A stretch of 64,000 nucleotides of DNA from Polynucleobacter paludilacus (GTDB taxonomy: Bacteria; Pseudomonadota; Gammaproteobacteria; Burkholderiales; Burkholderiaceae), in assembly GCF_018687595.1 (NCBI RefSeq), contig NZ_CP061298.1:1426001-1490000 (forward strand). The letters are read 5' to 3'. The notes under the pieces were generated by a model. That model was not told the DNA's origin. It saw only the letters and a list, made by a program, of their open reading frames with translations, and searched no databases. Below are positions 18,194-27,208 of this stretch, in pieces. A program made the translations under genes and the position numbers. Within the stretch, counting starts at the first letter, position 1; every line of letters starts with the position of its first letter.

Positions 18194-19912
18194 CTAACCA
18201 CTAGTTTTACCCAGATCTTTTTGCTCTTCCTGAAAACGTCTCTGCATATCTCTTAAGCGAGCATCGATCATAGAGGCTTGGTAAAAATCAGATCCCCCTA
18301 TTGATCTGGCAATTTTCAGCTGCTCAATTGCTGCATTCCAGGACCCCTCCAAAGCATATTTCTCACCTAAAGCGTAATGGCGCATTGGATCATTTTTTGC
18401 CTGATCATAAGCTTGAGATAAGAGCCCCCACCAAAGGATTTCATTTGGCTGAGCTTTAGTGTGCGCCTTCAGCCATGAAATTGCCTCATTGGTTCGCCCC
18501 ATTTTGAGCTCAGCATTGATGAGGGCGGCACCTGCTGCATAAGATTGGGGGTATGCCTTTAAGGTAGCCTGCGCAATCTGTAGAGCATCGTCATTTTTTC
18601 CTTTGGCAAGCGCCAACTCAGAAGCAGTGATATCTAAGGATAGGCTCTGTCTTTGCACAGAAGAGTTCGGTGCAATTTCTGCATGGGCAACTTTACGAGC
18701 GTCTTGAAGGTAAGCTTCAGCCTGATCAATTTTTCCCTGGCGTTGTGCAATCAGAGCAAGGCCATACAGACCTTCCATTTGCTTTCCGGGTTGCGCTTGT
18801 TTACTCAGGCTGTCAAAAATATTCTTGAGATCATAAAGTCCACTAGTTGTTCCAGACTGCTCCAGTCGAGCGCGGGCTTTAATAAAGTAAAACTCAATAT
18901 TAGTTGGAACGGTGCGGTTAGGCATGGAACGAACCCGATCTTGCATATCCGCGATGCGATCCGTTGTTAGGGGATGGGTGCGAACATAGGCAGGCACACC
19001 GCTATCCATAATGCCAGTGGCTTTTTGTAAGCGTTGAAAGAAATCTGGTGCTCCATGAATGTCGTAACCGCTGCCACTCAAAATCTGAAATCCCACTCGA
19101 TCTGCCTCTCGCTCTGCATCACGAGAATATGAAAGCTGATTATTGACGGCAATAGCTTGACCGCCTTGCATCAGCCCAGCAGCAGCACTAGGGTTTCGCG
19201 AAGCTGCAAGAGCACCCAACACCATACCCGCCAAGGCGATCATCGTATTGGTCGATTGCTTATCCAGCTGACGCGCCATGTGTCGCTGCAGAACATGCCC
19301 AGTTTCGTGCCCCATCACCGAAGCCACTTCGGAATCTGTTTCGGCGCTCACAATTAAGCCCGTATGAAAGCCGATAAATCCACCAGGCAATGCAAAAGCG
19401 TTAATCGAGCTATCTTTGACAGCAAAGATTTCATACTGATAAGAGCCACTTCCTTGCTCATTGGCACCGCCCAATTGCATGCGTTTGGCTGATTGCAACA
19501 GACGTCTTTCCATCTCATTCAAATAATCGTAAAGGGGTAAATCATTCGAGTAGTCCGGATCCGGCCGAATTTGTCGCATGATCATTTCGCCATACTTACG
19601 TTCATCAATCCGACTTAACGCATCTCCACCCGGGTCGCCCATGTCTGGAAGAATAATATTTGGCTGGGTTGGAGCCGCTGAGCGTGTGGGTAAATTAGCA
19701 GAGCGGGCATCGGGGGATTGCATGGCTCGCCCAATATTCTGAATCGCAGCTGAATTTCCCTCGACAGAAACATCTCCTGAAGGGGCCGCAGACGCCGTAT
19801 TGGCACCCCATGCCAATTGCGTATTACTCGACATCGTCAGAATCATGACCAGAAAATAGGTCAGATAACGCCGAGCAAGGGATGTCAAATACGATATTTT
19901 TATATCATCCAT
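18194..19912 (-). CDS. M48 metalloprotease with TPR repeats, BepA-like
   Basis: This periplasmic zinc protease and chaperone family checks outer-membrane protein assembly (BepA/YfgC in E. coli). Parts in order: signal peptide (about 14-37), a linker, the peptidase domain with HETGH (His202, Glu203, His206) and the third-ligand region SRDAEREADRVG (263-274), the FALPGGFIGFHTGLI segment, then TPR-like helices from about residue 340 to the end. The 572-residue length is somewhat above E. coli BepA (487), mainly in the N-terminal linker. The start lies 22 bp from the divergent moaC, so the promoters overlap coding DNA. Confidence 0.9.
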   Translation of the reverse strand: MDDIKISYLTSLARRYLTYFLVMILTMSSNTQLAWGANTASAAPSGDVSVEGNSAAIQNIGRAMQSPDARSANLPTRSAAPTQPNIILPDMGDPGGDALSRIDERKYGEMIMRQIRPDPDYSNDLPLYDYLNEMERRLLQSAKRMQLGGANEQGSGSYQYEIFAVKDSSINAFALPGGFIGFHTGLIVSAETDSEVASVMGHETGHVLQRHMARQLDKQSTNTMIALAGMVLGALAASRNPSAAAGLMQGGQAIAVNNQLSYSRDAEREADRVGFQILSGSGYDIHGAPDFFQRLQKATGIMDSGVPAYVRTHPLTTDRIADMQDRVRSMPNRTVPTNIEFYFIKARARLEQSGTTSGLYDLKNIFDSLSKQAQPGKQMEGLYGLALIAQRQGKIDQAEAYLQDARKVAHAEIAPNSSVQRQSLSLDITASELALAKGKNDDALQIAQATLKAYPQSYAAGAALINAELKMGRTNEAISWLKAHTKAQPNEILWWGLLSQAYDQAKNDPMRHYALGEKYALEGSWNAAIEQLKIARSIGGSDFYQASMIDARLRDMQRRFQEEQKDLGKTSG

Positions 19913-19934
19913 CCCTATATGGTAAAACTAATCC

Positions 19935-20414
19935 ATGAACAAACTTACCCATTTTGATGACAGTGGCCAAGCCCATATGGTTAATGTTGGAAATAAACCC
20001 AATACCCATCGGATTGCAGTTGCCTCAGGTCGCATCCTCATGCAGGCAGAAACCCTTCAGATGATTGAAGCGGGTAGCCATAAGAAGGGTGATGTTTTAG
20101 GCATCGCCAGAATCGCAGGGATTCAAGCCTCCAAGAAAACATCTGACCTGATTCCACTTTGTCATCCCCTCGCCCTGACACACGTCAGCTTAGAGTTTGA
20201 GTCAGACCTAAAAGAGAACTCTATCCACTGCACGGTTCAAGCTGAAACTACCGGCCCTACCGGTGTTGAAATGGAAGCGCTCACCGCAGTCCAAGTTGCC
20301 CTCCTCACCATCTACGATATGTGCAAAGCAGTAGACCGCGGCATGGTAATAAGTGAAGTCAAACTACTTGAGAAGAGTGGTGGTAAATCTGGAGAGTGGA
20401 AATCCAATAAGTAA
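19935..20414 (+). CDS. moaC: Cyclic pyranopterin monophosphate synthase
   Basis: It converts the MoaA product 3',8-cyclo-dihydro-GTP to cPMP in molybdenum-cofactor synthesis. The 159-residue protein starts [15 protein letters not shown] and has [15 protein letters not shown] (residues about 71-85), [13 protein letters not shown] and [11 protein letters not shown], all conserved active-site blocks. No other moa gene is nearby. A 10-bp stem-loop directly follows its stop. Confidence 0.97.
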   Translation: MNKLTHFDDSGQAHMVNVGNKPNTHRIAVASGRILMQAETLQMIEAGSHKKGDVLGIARIAGIQASKKTSDLIPLCHPLALTHVSLEFESDLKENSIHCTVQAETTGPTGVEMEALTAVQVALLTIYDMCKAVDRGMVISEVKLLEKSGGKSGEWKSNK

Positions 20415-20415
20415 A

Positions 20416-20440
20416 TTGAGGTCGCATCTAGCGACCTCAA
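20416..20440. terminator. Bidirectional terminator between moaC and the pilin gene
   Basis: A perfect 10-bp inverted repeat (TTGAGGTCGC / GCGACCTCAA) with a 5-nt loop fills the space between two convergent stops (20414 and 20444). On the minus strand it runs into a T-rich stretch; on the plus strand the tail is weak. Confidence 0.75.
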
Positions 20441-20443
20441 GAC

Positions 20444-20962
20444 TCATTTAGAAGTCCTGCATTCTGAAGGCAGCAACTGAGGCAATAGGTTCGTTTCTGC
20501 CGACCTACAAGTCCAACCGCCAGCCCAGGTTGAACCCTCAGGTTTTGATAAATCAATTGGCCTGGGGATATTTGCATCAGGATCATTTGTGGGAACTAGA
20601 TGCAAAGTATTCTTTCCTTCAGGCGCAACACTCACTTGGTAATCAACGGCAATTACTCCCGATCGAGTAATTTCAATTTCCTTAACGCTTCTAGTTGGGT
20701 TAAATGAGAAGGACCCTTGAGTGGCCTCATCCATCGAGACAGTCCCACGGCTGGCAAAAGCTTCCGTTACAGCAAGTTTTGCACTAGAAGCCAAATTCAT
20801 ACCCTCAACCACGCGACTACGGGCGATATAGTCTTGATACTGCGGTACCGCTATTGCAACTAATATTCCAATGATGGCCACAACCACCATTACCTCAATT
20901 AAGGTAAATCCCCGTTCTTGCTCATCAAGCAATTGATCATCCAATCGAACTATTTTTTGCAT
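20444..20962 (-). CDS. Type IV pilin-like protein with N-terminal methylation motif
   Basis: This 172-residue prepilin has the cleavage and methylation site [15 protein letters not shown], with Glu5 of the mature chain present, followed by a hydrophobic helix ending near residue 45 and a globular part. Two C-terminal cysteines (in WTCRSAE and PSECRTSK) could form the pilin disulfide loop. I chose ATG 20962 because AGGAG at 20975-20971 lies 8 nt upstream; the longer in-frame start at 20998 lacks this support. The resulting leader has 18 residues, long for a type IVa pilin. No other pilus gene is adjacent, so it may be a major pilin (PilA) encoded apart from the assembly genes, or a pseudopilin. 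Confidence 0.85.
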   Translation of the reverse strand: MQKIVRLDDQLLDEQERGFTLIEVMVVVAIIGILVAIAVPQYQDYIARSRVVEGMNLASSAKLAVTEAFASRGTVSMDEATQGSFSFNPTRSVKEIEITRSGVIAVDYQVSVAPEGKNTLHLVPTNDPDANIPRPIDLSKPEGSTWAGGWTCRSAETNLLPQLLPSECRTSK

Positions 20963-21032
20963 ATCAAAATCTCCTGAGGTGAAAAGCAAGATCTTCAACC
21001 TTGCACCAAGAAATTTCTACCCCTCCTAAAGT

Positions 21033-21065
21033 CAGAAAAGCCAGTATTGAAGACTGGCTTTTCTG
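21033..21065 (-). terminator. Terminator downstream of the terC-family gene
   Basis: A perfect 13-bp inverted repeat (CAGAAAAGCCAGT / ACTGGCTTTTCTG) with a 7-nt loop lies 24 nt beyond the stop at 21090. The T-rich part is inside the second arm, followed by ACTTT on the minus strand. It separates this gene from the pilin gene. Confidence 0.8.
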
Positions 21066-21089
21066 AAAAAGATGCACTCTTAAAGTGAT

Positions 21090-21797
21090 CTACCCTAGGG
21101 TCTTGCTAGCTTCTTTCTTTTTTAAATAACTTCCTAGTAAGATCACAATCACAACACCAATCCCCTCAAAAATCATATGGGCATCAGCCATAGCCGCTTG
21201 CATTGAATCTTTAATTGCAGGATCCTCAACCAACATTCCACCGGCCAGCAAACCCAAAAGGCCCGCACCAACAGTAATGATGACTGGAAAGCGATCCATC
21301 ACCTTGAGCAACAGAGAGCTACCAAAAATGATCAGCGGAATAGAAAGCCCTAAACCGACTATTAACAAAATAAGGCGTGTTTCCTCAGGGCCTTTTTGAG
21401 CGGCTGCAGCAACTGCAATCACATTATCAAGGCTCATGACCAGATCAGCCACTAAGATTGTTCGTATAGCAGCCCAAATATTAGAGTGCCCATGAAGCTC
21501 GTCTTCCTCACCGCTATCAGCCAAGAGTTGAACTCCGATATAGACCAATAAGATAGCGCCAATGATTTTTAAGTAAGGAAGTGCCAATAACTGGACTGCC
21601 GTCACAGTCAATATCACACGCAAAACAATAGCGGCCGCACTTCCCCAAAAGATCGCCCGCTTTTGCTGATCTTTAGCAAGATTACGGGAGGCCATCGCAA
21701 TTACCACGGCGTTATCGCCAGACAGGAGAATATTTGCAACGATGATGGATAGTAAAGCTGTCCAGAATGGCGCTTCTGATAAAACTGAAAAGTCCAT
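21090..21797 (-). CDS. TerC-family integral membrane protein (YjbE-like)
   Basis: This 235-residue protein has about seven membrane helices. The TerC signature is visible: LLSGDNAVVIAMASRNL (residues about 24-40) and DLVMSLDNVIAVAAAA (about 116-131), each with membrane-embedded acidic and Asn residues (GDN, LDN) thought to handle metal ions. Relatives act in manganese export or metal and tellurite resistance. I looked for a manganese (yybP-ykoY) riboswitch in the 80-nt leader and saw none. The gene follows sucCD in the same direction behind a hairpin. Confidence 0.88.
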   Translation of the reverse strand: MDFSVLSEAPFWTALLSIIVANILLSGDNAVVIAMASRNLAKDQQKRAIFWGSAAAIVLRVILTVTAVQLLALPYLKIIGAILLVYIGVQLLADSGEEDELHGHSNIWAAIRTILVADLVMSLDNVIAVAAAAQKGPEETRLILLIVGLGLSIPLIIFGSSLLLKVMDRFPVIITVGAGLLGLLAGGMLVEDPAIKDSMQAAMADAHMIFEGIGVVIVILLGSYLKKKEASKTLG

Positions 21798-21833
21798 GTT
21801 GTCTCCTACATTATTTTTATTTATGAACTACAT

Positions 21834-21863
21834 CATAGGGCAGACTTTTTTGCCTGCCCTATG
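21834..21863 (-). terminator. Hairpin after sucD, probable terminator
   Basis: A perfect 10-bp repeat (CATAGGGCAG / CTGCCCTATG) with a 10-nt loop lies 15 nt beyond the sucD stop. No T tract follows on the minus strand, so termination may be partial, giving some read-through into the TerC-family gene. Confidence 0.6.
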
Positions 21864-21877
21864 TCAAAACAAGCTTT

Positions 21878-22771
21878 TTACAACATTGCCTTCAATAAAG
21901 CTGCCATCTCAGATGGATTCTTAGTCACTTTAAAGCCACACTCCTCCATCACGGCTAATTTGGCATCTGCAGTATCGGCTCCACCAGAAATCAATGCGCC
22001 GGCATGGCCCATGCGCTTGCCGGGAGGGGCAGTGACACCCGCAATAAAACCAACGATGGGCTTTTTCATATTGTCTTTACACCAACGTGCTGCTTCGGCC
22101 TCATCAGGCCCACCAATCTCACCAATCATGATCACTGCATCAGTATCGGGATCTTCATTAAACATCTTCATGATGTCGATATGTTTTAGACCATTGATAG
22201 GGTCGCCACCAATACCAACAGCAGTGGATTGACCTAAACCGATTGCGGTGAGCTGACCCACAGCCTCATAAGTCAAAGTTCCTGAGCGGCTAACAACCCC
22301 AATGCGACCTTTTTTATGAATGTGTCCTGGCATGATGCCGATCTTGATTTCATCAGGCGTGATGATTCCAGGGCAATTTGGCCCCAGCAATAAAGTCTTT
22401 TTACCGCCAGCCGCTTCCTTAGCCTTCATCTTATTGCGCACTTCCAACATATCTCTGACGGGAATGCCTTCAGTAATGCAGATCACAAAATCAAGATCTG
22501 CTTCTACTGCCTCCCAAATAGCCGCTGCGGCACCTGGAGGCGGTACATAAATGACTGAAGTAGTTGCACCAGTTTGCTGAGCAGCCTCTTTGACAGTTCC
22601 ATAAATCGGAATATTGAAAATCGACTCGCCTGCTTTTTTGGGATTTACGCCAGCAACAAAACAATTCTTGCCGTTGGCATACTCCTGGCATTTTTCAGTA
22701 TGGAACTGACCGGTCTTACCGGTAATTCCTTGCGTAATCACTTTAGTATTTTTATTAACCAATATAGACAT
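21878..22771 (-). CDS. sucD: Succinyl-CoA synthetase alpha subunit
   Basis: This subunit binds CoA and carries the phosphohistidine in the succinyl-CoA to succinate step of the TCA cycle. The 297-residue chain begins SILVNKNTKVITQGITGKTG (CoA site) and has GPNCPGIITP, SRSGTLTYEA and the phosphohistidine segment RMGHAGALISGG. I chose ATG 22771: an AGGGA site precedes it and it matches the family N-terminus. A longer in-frame start (22816) would overlap sucC. It lies 16 nt after sucC. Confidence 0.97.
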   Translation of the reverse strand: MSILVNKNTKVITQGITGKTGQFHTEKCQEYANGKNCFVAGVNPKKAGESIFNIPIYGTVKEAAQQTGATTSVIYVPPPGAAAAIWEAVEADLDFVICITEGIPVRDMLEVRNKMKAKEAAGGKKTLLLGPNCPGIITPDEIKIGIMPGHIHKKGRIGVVSRSGTLTYEAVGQLTAIGLGQSTAVGIGGDPINGLKHIDIMKMFNEDPDTDAVIMIGEIGGPDEAEAARWCKDNMKKPIVGFIAGVTAPPGKRMGHAGALISGGADTADAKLAVMEECGFKVTKNPSEMAALLKAML

Positions 22772-22787
22772 TTTCAGAGTTCCCTGA

Positions 22788-23957
22788 TTATTTGTTTTTA
22801 GCAACAGCGGCAACAACTTTGGTTGCAGCTTCAGCCATGGAGTCAGCGCTGATGATTGGCAAACCAGATTCAGCCAGAATCTTTTTACCTAACTCTTCAT
22901 TGGTACCCTTCATGCGCACAACTAAAGGTACAGTCAGATTGACTGCTTTACAAGCAGTTACTACACCATCAGCAATCACATCACAACGCATAATTCCACC
23001 AAAAATATTGACCAAAATTGCTTCAACATGTTTGTTCTTCAGCATAATCTTAAAAGCTTCGGTCACCTTCTCAGCAGTAGCACCACCGCCGACATCCAAG
23101 AAGTTGGCTGGTTCGCCACCGAATAACTTAATCGTATCCATCGTTGCCATTGCTAGACCGGCACCGTTCACTAAGCAGCCAATGTTGCCGTCCAAGGAGA
23201 TATAAGCAAGATCAAATTTAGAAGCCTCAATCTCGGCTGCATCTTCTTCGTCGATATCGCGATAGGCAACGATTTCTGGGTGGCGATACAGGGCGTTTGG
23301 ATCAAAGTTAAATTTGGCATCTAAGGCCTTAATCTTGCCGTTGCCTTCGAGAATCAATGGATTAATCTCGACCAAGGATGCATCGGTATCCCAATAAGTC
23401 TTGTAGAGGTTTTTAAATACATCGCGAGCCATCGGTATCGACGCATCCGGAATACCAATACCCTTAGCTACCGTATCGCACTGCGCGTCTGTCAAACCAA
23501 TCAATGGATCAACAAACACCTTAATAATTTTTTCAGGATGGGTGGCAGCAACTTCTTCAATATCCATACCACCTTCGCTAGAAGCCATGATCACATTCTT
23601 TTGTGTGCCACGGTCAGTCACGATGCTGAAGTAATACTCTTTTTTAATATCTGCACCATCTTCAATCAGCAAACGGTTAACCTTCTGACCATCTGGACCG
23701 GTTTGATGTGTCTTCAATTGCATACCCAAAATCTCTGAAGCATATTTTTTTACCTCATCCATGCTCTTAGCCAGCTTCACGCCACCGCCCTTACCTCGGC
23801 CGCCCGCATGAATTTGCGCCTTCACCACCCAAACAGGTCCGCCCAGTTTTTGAGCTACAGCCAAAGCCTCATCAACACTAAATGCAGGTATGCCATTAGG
23901 AACTGGCACATTAAATTGGCGCAAAAGTTCTTTGCCTTGGTACTCGTGAATTTTCAT
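22788..23957 (-). CDS. sucC: Succinyl-CoA synthetase beta subunit
   Basis: This ATP-grasp subunit binds nucleotide and succinate and works with SucD. The 389-residue protein starts [15 protein letters not shown] and has the ATP-grasp [20 protein letters not shown] (residues 44-63), [10 protein letters not shown] and [11 protein letters not shown]. The ATG at 23957 has a GGAG site. It is the first gene of sucCD, with a 187-bp upstream region shared with the recX end. Confidence 0.97.
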   Translation of the reverse strand: MKIHEYQGKELLRQFNVPVPNGIPAFSVDEALAVAQKLGGPVWVVKAQIHAGGRGKGGGVKLAKSMDEVKKYASEILGMQLKTHQTGPDGQKVNRLLIEDGADIKKEYYFSIVTDRGTQKNVIMASSEGGMDIEEVAATHPEKIIKVFVDPLIGLTDAQCDTVAKGIGIPDASIPMARDVFKNLYKTYWDTDASLVEINPLILEGNGKIKALDAKFNFDPNALYRHPEIVAYRDIDEEDAAEIEASKFDLAYISLDGNIGCLVNGAGLAMATMDTIKLFGGEPANFLDVGGGATAEKVTEAFKIMLKNKHVEAILVNIFGGIMRCDVIADGVVTACKAVNLTVPLVVRMKGTNEELGKKILAESGLPIISADSMAEAATKVVAAVAKNK

Positions 23958-24144
23958 AATGACTCCGGAAACGGTATCTTTTGATGGAAGTGATGTGGAT
24001 TAGTAAGGCCAACTTCACCCTCTAGTCAGAGATTTTCACCCATGCTTGTGACAAGCAAATTGAATAAATCTGTCAGGCTTTATCGACCTCTGAAGTCTAG
24101 CATGCTGCAACGCCGCAAGATGGCCTGATCTATCCGTAATTCCC

Positions 24145-24672
24145 CTAGTCTAGGGAACGGCCGCCAACAATCTTGATCACCACATCGGCACTAAAGCCCT
24201 TTGAAGCCAGAAAACGGTACTGCCTGGCTCGTTCTTTCTGATCCTCAGCCAGAACTCCAAACTTTCGTTCCCAAAGCTCTTGGGCCCGCTCTCGCTCGGT
24301 TTCCCTTAATCCCTGCATTAAGGTGCTGGTCTTTGTGGGATCAACCCCAGCCTGTAAGAGCTCATCCTGAATTTTGCGTGCCCCATAGCGCTCACTTCGA
24401 CGCCGCACAAGGGCTTCAGCAAAGCGCTCATCCGAGAGCCAGCCGCAAGCCTCAAAATCATCGAGGACTGCCTCTATCTGTTTCGTTACATCAGCTGCAG
24501 CCAGTTTGGGCTCAGCATCACTAGCCGATAGCTCTTTTTTCATCGATCGCGCCATCGACTCTTGTAACTTAGCAGCCAAACCCTTACGGCTATATTCTTT
24601 TGAAGATAAAAGGCGCAAAGCCCGAGCTTTTAAACTCGGGCTTTGTTTGGCTTTACCGCTAAATTCAGACAT
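24145..24672 (-). CDS. recX: Regulatory protein RecX
   Basis: RecX binds and modulates RecA filaments. The 175-residue protein has the three-helix repeats of the family: RALRLLSSKEYSRKGLAAKL (16-35), DFEACGWLSDERFAEALVRRR and YRFLASKGFSADVVIKIV. It begins 4 nt after the recA stop in the same direction, the usual arrangement, so it shares the SOS-controlled recA promoter by read-through. Confidence 0.93.
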   Translation of the reverse strand: MSEFSGKAKQSPSLKARALRLLSSKEYSRKGLAAKLQESMARSMKKELSASDAEPKLAAADVTKQIEAVLDDFEACGWLSDERFAEALVRRRSERYGARKIQDELLQAGVDPTKTSTLMQGLRETERERAQELWERKFGVLAEDQKERARQYRFLASKGFSADVVIKIVGGRSLD

Positions 24673-24676
24673 CGAA

Positions 24677-25768
24677 TTATTCGACTTCCTCTTCTTCGCC
24701 TATTACATCTGCTACTACTGCTGTACCGGCTTTGACACCCAACTTCTCACGTATTTTGCTCTCAATATCCTTAGCAATTTCTGGATTCTCTTTTAAGAAA
24801 TCGCGGACATTATCTTTGCCTTGACCAATACGATCGCCGTTATAGCTATACCAAGAGCCCGATTTTTCAACTAAATCTGCCTCAACACCCATGTCGATAA
24901 TCTCGCCTTCTCTAGAGATACCAGCGCCATACATGATGTCGAAAATAGCTTCGCGGAATGGTGGTGAAACCTTATTCTTAACGACCTTGACGCGGGTTTC
25001 ATTACCAACAACTTCGTCACCCTTTTTGATGCTGCCAATCCGGCGAATATCCAAACGCATCGATGCGTAGAACTTCAGAGCGTTACCGCCGGTAGTAGTT
25101 TCTGGGGAACCAAACATCACACCAATCTTCATCCGAATTTGGTTGATGAAAATGACTGTTGTATTGGTCCGCTTAATGGCGCCAGTCAATTTACGCAATG
25201 CTTGACTCATTAAACGCGCCTGTAAGCCTGGCAATGAATCACCCATATCGCCTTCAATCTCTGCTCTTGGTACTAAAGCTGCTACGGAGTCAATGACGAT
25301 TAAGTCAATTGAGCCTGAGCGCACTAATGCATCGGTAATTTCCAATGCTTGCTCACCAGTGTCTGGCTGAGAGATTAGTAAATTATTGACATCCACACCC
25401 AAGCGGGATGCGTACTGCACATCCAGAGCATGCTCTGCGTCGATAAATGCGCAGGTTCCACCTAACTTTTGCATTTCTGCAATGGCATGCAAGGTTAAGG
25501 TTGTTTTACCGGAAGATTCTGGGCCGTAGATTTCGATGACGCGACCACGTGCTAAACCACCAACCCCAAGTGCAATATCCAAACCCAATGAGCCACTGGA
25601 TACGACCTGAATATCTTGGCTGATCTCAGCATCGCCCAATCGCATGATGGAGCCTTTGCCGAACTGCTTTTCAATCTGCGCTAATGCTGCTGTTAGCGCC
25701 TTTTGCTTGTCTCCGCTCATCCCCTCAAACTCTGAAGAGGCTGATTTTTTCTTATCATCCAAGGCCAT
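24677..25768 (-). CDS. recA: Recombinase RecA
   Basis: This is the DNA strand-exchange ATPase and coprotease for LexA. The 363-residue protein has Walker [10 protein letters not shown] (residues about 79-87), the Glu of FIDAEHALD, Walker [11 protein letters not shown], loop L1 [17 protein letters not shown], loop L2 [19 protein letters not shown] and an acidic C-terminal tail. The ATG follows an AAGGAA site. A LexA box lies 73 nt upstream. Confidence 0.99.
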   Translation of the reverse strand: MALDDKKKSASSEFEGMSGDKQKALTAALAQIEKQFGKGSIMRLGDAEISQDIQVVSSGSLGLDIALGVGGLARGRVIEIYGPESSGKTTLTLHAIAEMQKLGGTCAFIDAEHALDVQYASRLGVDVNNLLISQPDTGEQALEITDALVRSGSIDLIVIDSVAALVPRAEIEGDMGDSLPGLQARLMSQALRKLTGAIKRTNTTVIFINQIRMKIGVMFGSPETTTGGNALKFYASMRLDIRRIGSIKKGDEVVGNETRVKVVKNKVSPPFREAIFDIMYGAGISREGEIIDMGVEADLVEKSGSWYSYNGDRIGQGKDNVRDFLKENPEIAKDIESKIREKLGVKAGTAVVADVIGEEEEVE

Positions 25769-25840
25769 TTTGATTCCTTTTTCGCTATGTTTAGGGCTAT
25801 TTCCCGTAGATTTACTGGCTGCTTAACAACTTAGCAGTTA

Positions 25841-25868
25841 CTGTATATAAAAACAGTAGTTCTTGCAA
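25841..25868 (-). promoter_or_regulatory. SOS (LexA) box and promoter of recA
   Basis: CTGTATATAAAAACAG (25841-25856, given on the plus strand) fits the LexA consensus CTG-N10-CAG. On the minus strand it overlaps a candidate promoter: TTGCAA (25868-25863) and TATACA (25847-25842) with a short 15-nt spacer. LexA binding there would block RNA polymerase. The box is clear; the exact promoter hexamers are less certain. Confidence 0.88.
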
Positions 25869-25901
25869 GCCCTCATGCCAAGGAATTTACAGATTTTTCT
25901 T

Positions 25902-26423
25902 TCAGACCCTGTCGCTTGTTGTTTTATTCCAATAGAAAAATAAGGGGATAGCGACAGCCCACACTAAAGATATCAGGACCATACCAGGCAATTTATCACC
26001 CATACCCCAGTTACCCGCTCCCAACTTCATTCCCGCCTCGTATGAGAGGGGTCCTGCAATTGCTCCCAGTGCAGCCCCCAATATGGGCCTCCCTTTTAAC
26101 CAGATCAAAGAGCCATTGATCGTGCTGGCGACCAATACCCATAGCGCCCACATCCAAGCAGGGGATAAATATTGACTGGGCCAAAGATCATTAAAGCCCA
26201 AAAAGCCTAAATTCATTATTAGTGAGTCAGTACTCACTCCGTATATAAACGCTTTGCATAATAGAACCCCCTCCGCCTTCCGATCCTCAGATTGCCATAT
26301 ATGAAAAAATACATAGAGCAGGGTTCCAAGTACCGCCCAGAATGCCTGGTTATGGGCTGCACCCAAAACACAAGCAAACCACCCTACTTGAAAGAAAATA
26401 AAGTTCCAAACTTTAGCCATCAT
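25902..26423 (-). CDS. DUF2878 family membrane protein
   Basis: This 173-residue protein has about five hydrophobic segments (FIFFQVGWFACVLGAA, FWAVLGTLLYVFFHIW, WMWALWVLVASTINGSLIW, LGAALGAIAGPLSYEAG, VLISLVWAVAIPLFFYW). The N-terminal pattern and the GPLSYEAG block resemble DUF2878 proteins; the function is unknown. Two adjacent ATGs (26423 and 26420) could start it. It lies between recA and a tRNA gene with its own reading direction matching both. Confidence 0.75.
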   Translation of the reverse strand: MMAKVWNFIFFQVGWFACVLGAAHNQAFWAVLGTLLYVFFHIWQSEDRKAEGVLLCKAFIYGVSTDSLIMNLGFLGFNDLWPSQYLSPAWMWALWVLVASTINGSLIWLKGRPILGAALGAIAGPLSYEAGMKLGAGNWGMGDKLPGMVLISLVWAVAIPLFFYWNKTTSDRV

Positions 26424-26441
26424 TCATTAAACCCCAGATAT

Positions 26442-26472
26442 GAAAAAGGCCACTGCGAAACGCAATGGCCTT
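26442..26472 (-). terminator. Terminator after tRNA-Met
   Basis: Arms AAGGCCACTGCG and CGCAATGGCCTT (26446-26457 and 26461-26472) pair with one internal mismatch around a 3-nt loop. Read on the minus strand the hairpin is followed by TTTTTC-type residues. It lies 5 nt past the tRNA 3' end, a classic intrinsic terminator. Confidence 0.88.
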
Positions 26473-26477
26473 GGATT

Positions 26478-26554
26478 TGGTGGCGAATCAGGGATTTGAA
26501 CCCCGGACCTGCGGATTATGATTCCGTCGCTCTAACCAGCTGAGCTAATTCGCC
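26478..26554 (-). tRNA. tRNA-Met (anticodon CAT)
   Basis: The minus strand folds as a full cloverleaf of 77 nt with encoded CCA. The acceptor stem GGCGAAT pairs with ATTCGCC, the D stem is GCTC/GAGC, the anticodon loop ATCATAA gives CAT, and the T arm is CCGGG GTTCAAA TCCCTG-like. The acceptor stem does not start C:A, so it is not initiator tRNA. A CAT anticodon could also be tRNA-Ile2 after lysidine modification; elongator Met is likelier. A TATAAT sits just upstream (26569-26564), so it may have its own promoter, although the flavin reductase gene ends only 31 nt upstream. Confidence 0.93.
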
Positions 26555-26585
26555 GAACTCATGATTATAAGGTGAAAAAGAACTC

Positions 26586-27203
26586 TTAGCGAGGTCTCAA
26601 TAGCTCAAAGAGCTGATCTTGCCCAATTATGAAGTAATCACCTCGGCCGCCAGCCCTGAGGATATGACCTGCAGTAGCAGTGTCATAAATACCGTCTTTT
26701 AATAAAGATTGATCGATATGAATATTCACCACCTCCCCCAATACCAACCAAGTCTCCACTTTTTCCCCTGAAATCCCTTTGAGTTGAAGGATCTCGGTGC
26801 ACTTACATTCAAATGCAACTTTAGCCTTCGCTACTCTTGGAGGAATCACTAATTTGGATGCAGCCTTATCAAGGCTGAGGGCATCAAACTCGCTGGTTTC
26901 GGGTGGAAAAGCGGCTGAAGATTGATTCATCACTTCAGCCAAATCTTTGGTAACTAAGTTCCAAACAAACTCACCCGTCTCTTCAATGTTTCTGACCGTA
27001 TCTTTGTAGCCTACGCTAGAAAAACCGATGATGGGTGGAATATAGTTAAAGGCATTAAAGAAGCTATAAGGAGCAAGATTGGCTACACCCGCTTTGCTTT
27101 GCGAAGAGATCCACCCAATCGGCCTGGGCCCAACAATGGCATTAAATGGATCATGGGATAAGCCATGTCCATTCTTGGGTTCATAGGAATACATCTGCGA
27201 CAT
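26586..27203 (-). CDS. Flavin reductase-like, FMN-binding split-barrel protein
   Basis: This 205-residue protein resembles flavoproteins of the DIM6/NTAB flavin-reductase type: GHGLSHDPFNAIVGPRPIGW (13-32) with the FMN-site VGPRPIGWIS, ANLAPYSFFNAF, and GEFVWNLVT. Such enzymes reduce flavin with NAD(P)H for a partner, but no partner monooxygenase is adjacent. It lies 5 nt after the amidase gene at 27209, so the two are probably one transcript. Confidence 0.86.
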   Translation of the reverse strand: MSQMYSYEPKNGHGLSHDPFNAIVGPRPIGWISSQSKAGVANLAPYSFFNAFNYIPPIIGFSSVGYKDTVRNIEETGEFVWNLVTKDLAEVMNQSSAAFPPETSEFDALSLDKAASKLVIPPRVAKAKVAFECKCTEILQLKGISGEKVETWLVLGEVVNIHIDQSLLKDGIYDTATAGHILRAGGRGDYFIIGQDQLFELLRPR

Positions 27204-27208
27204 ACGTT

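Noticed and set aside
21798..21877. Manganese (yybP-ykoY) riboswitch before the TerC-family gene
   Set aside because: The 80-nt leader is AT-rich, holds only the sucD terminator-like hairpin, and shows none of the conserved riboswitch segments.
24001..24140. Inverted repeat GCTTGT/ACAAGC upstream of sucC as an operator
   Set aside because: It is short, has a 1-nt centre and matches no site I know; too likely by chance.
26292..26543. 83-residue frame running through the terminator and tRNA-Met
   Set aside because: It reads across a clear tRNA gene and hairpin on the other strand; the peptide has no family features.
26478..26554. tRNA-Met as an integration site for a mobile element
   Set aside because: No integrase, no direct repeat of the tRNA 3' end and no change in gene content were seen on either side.
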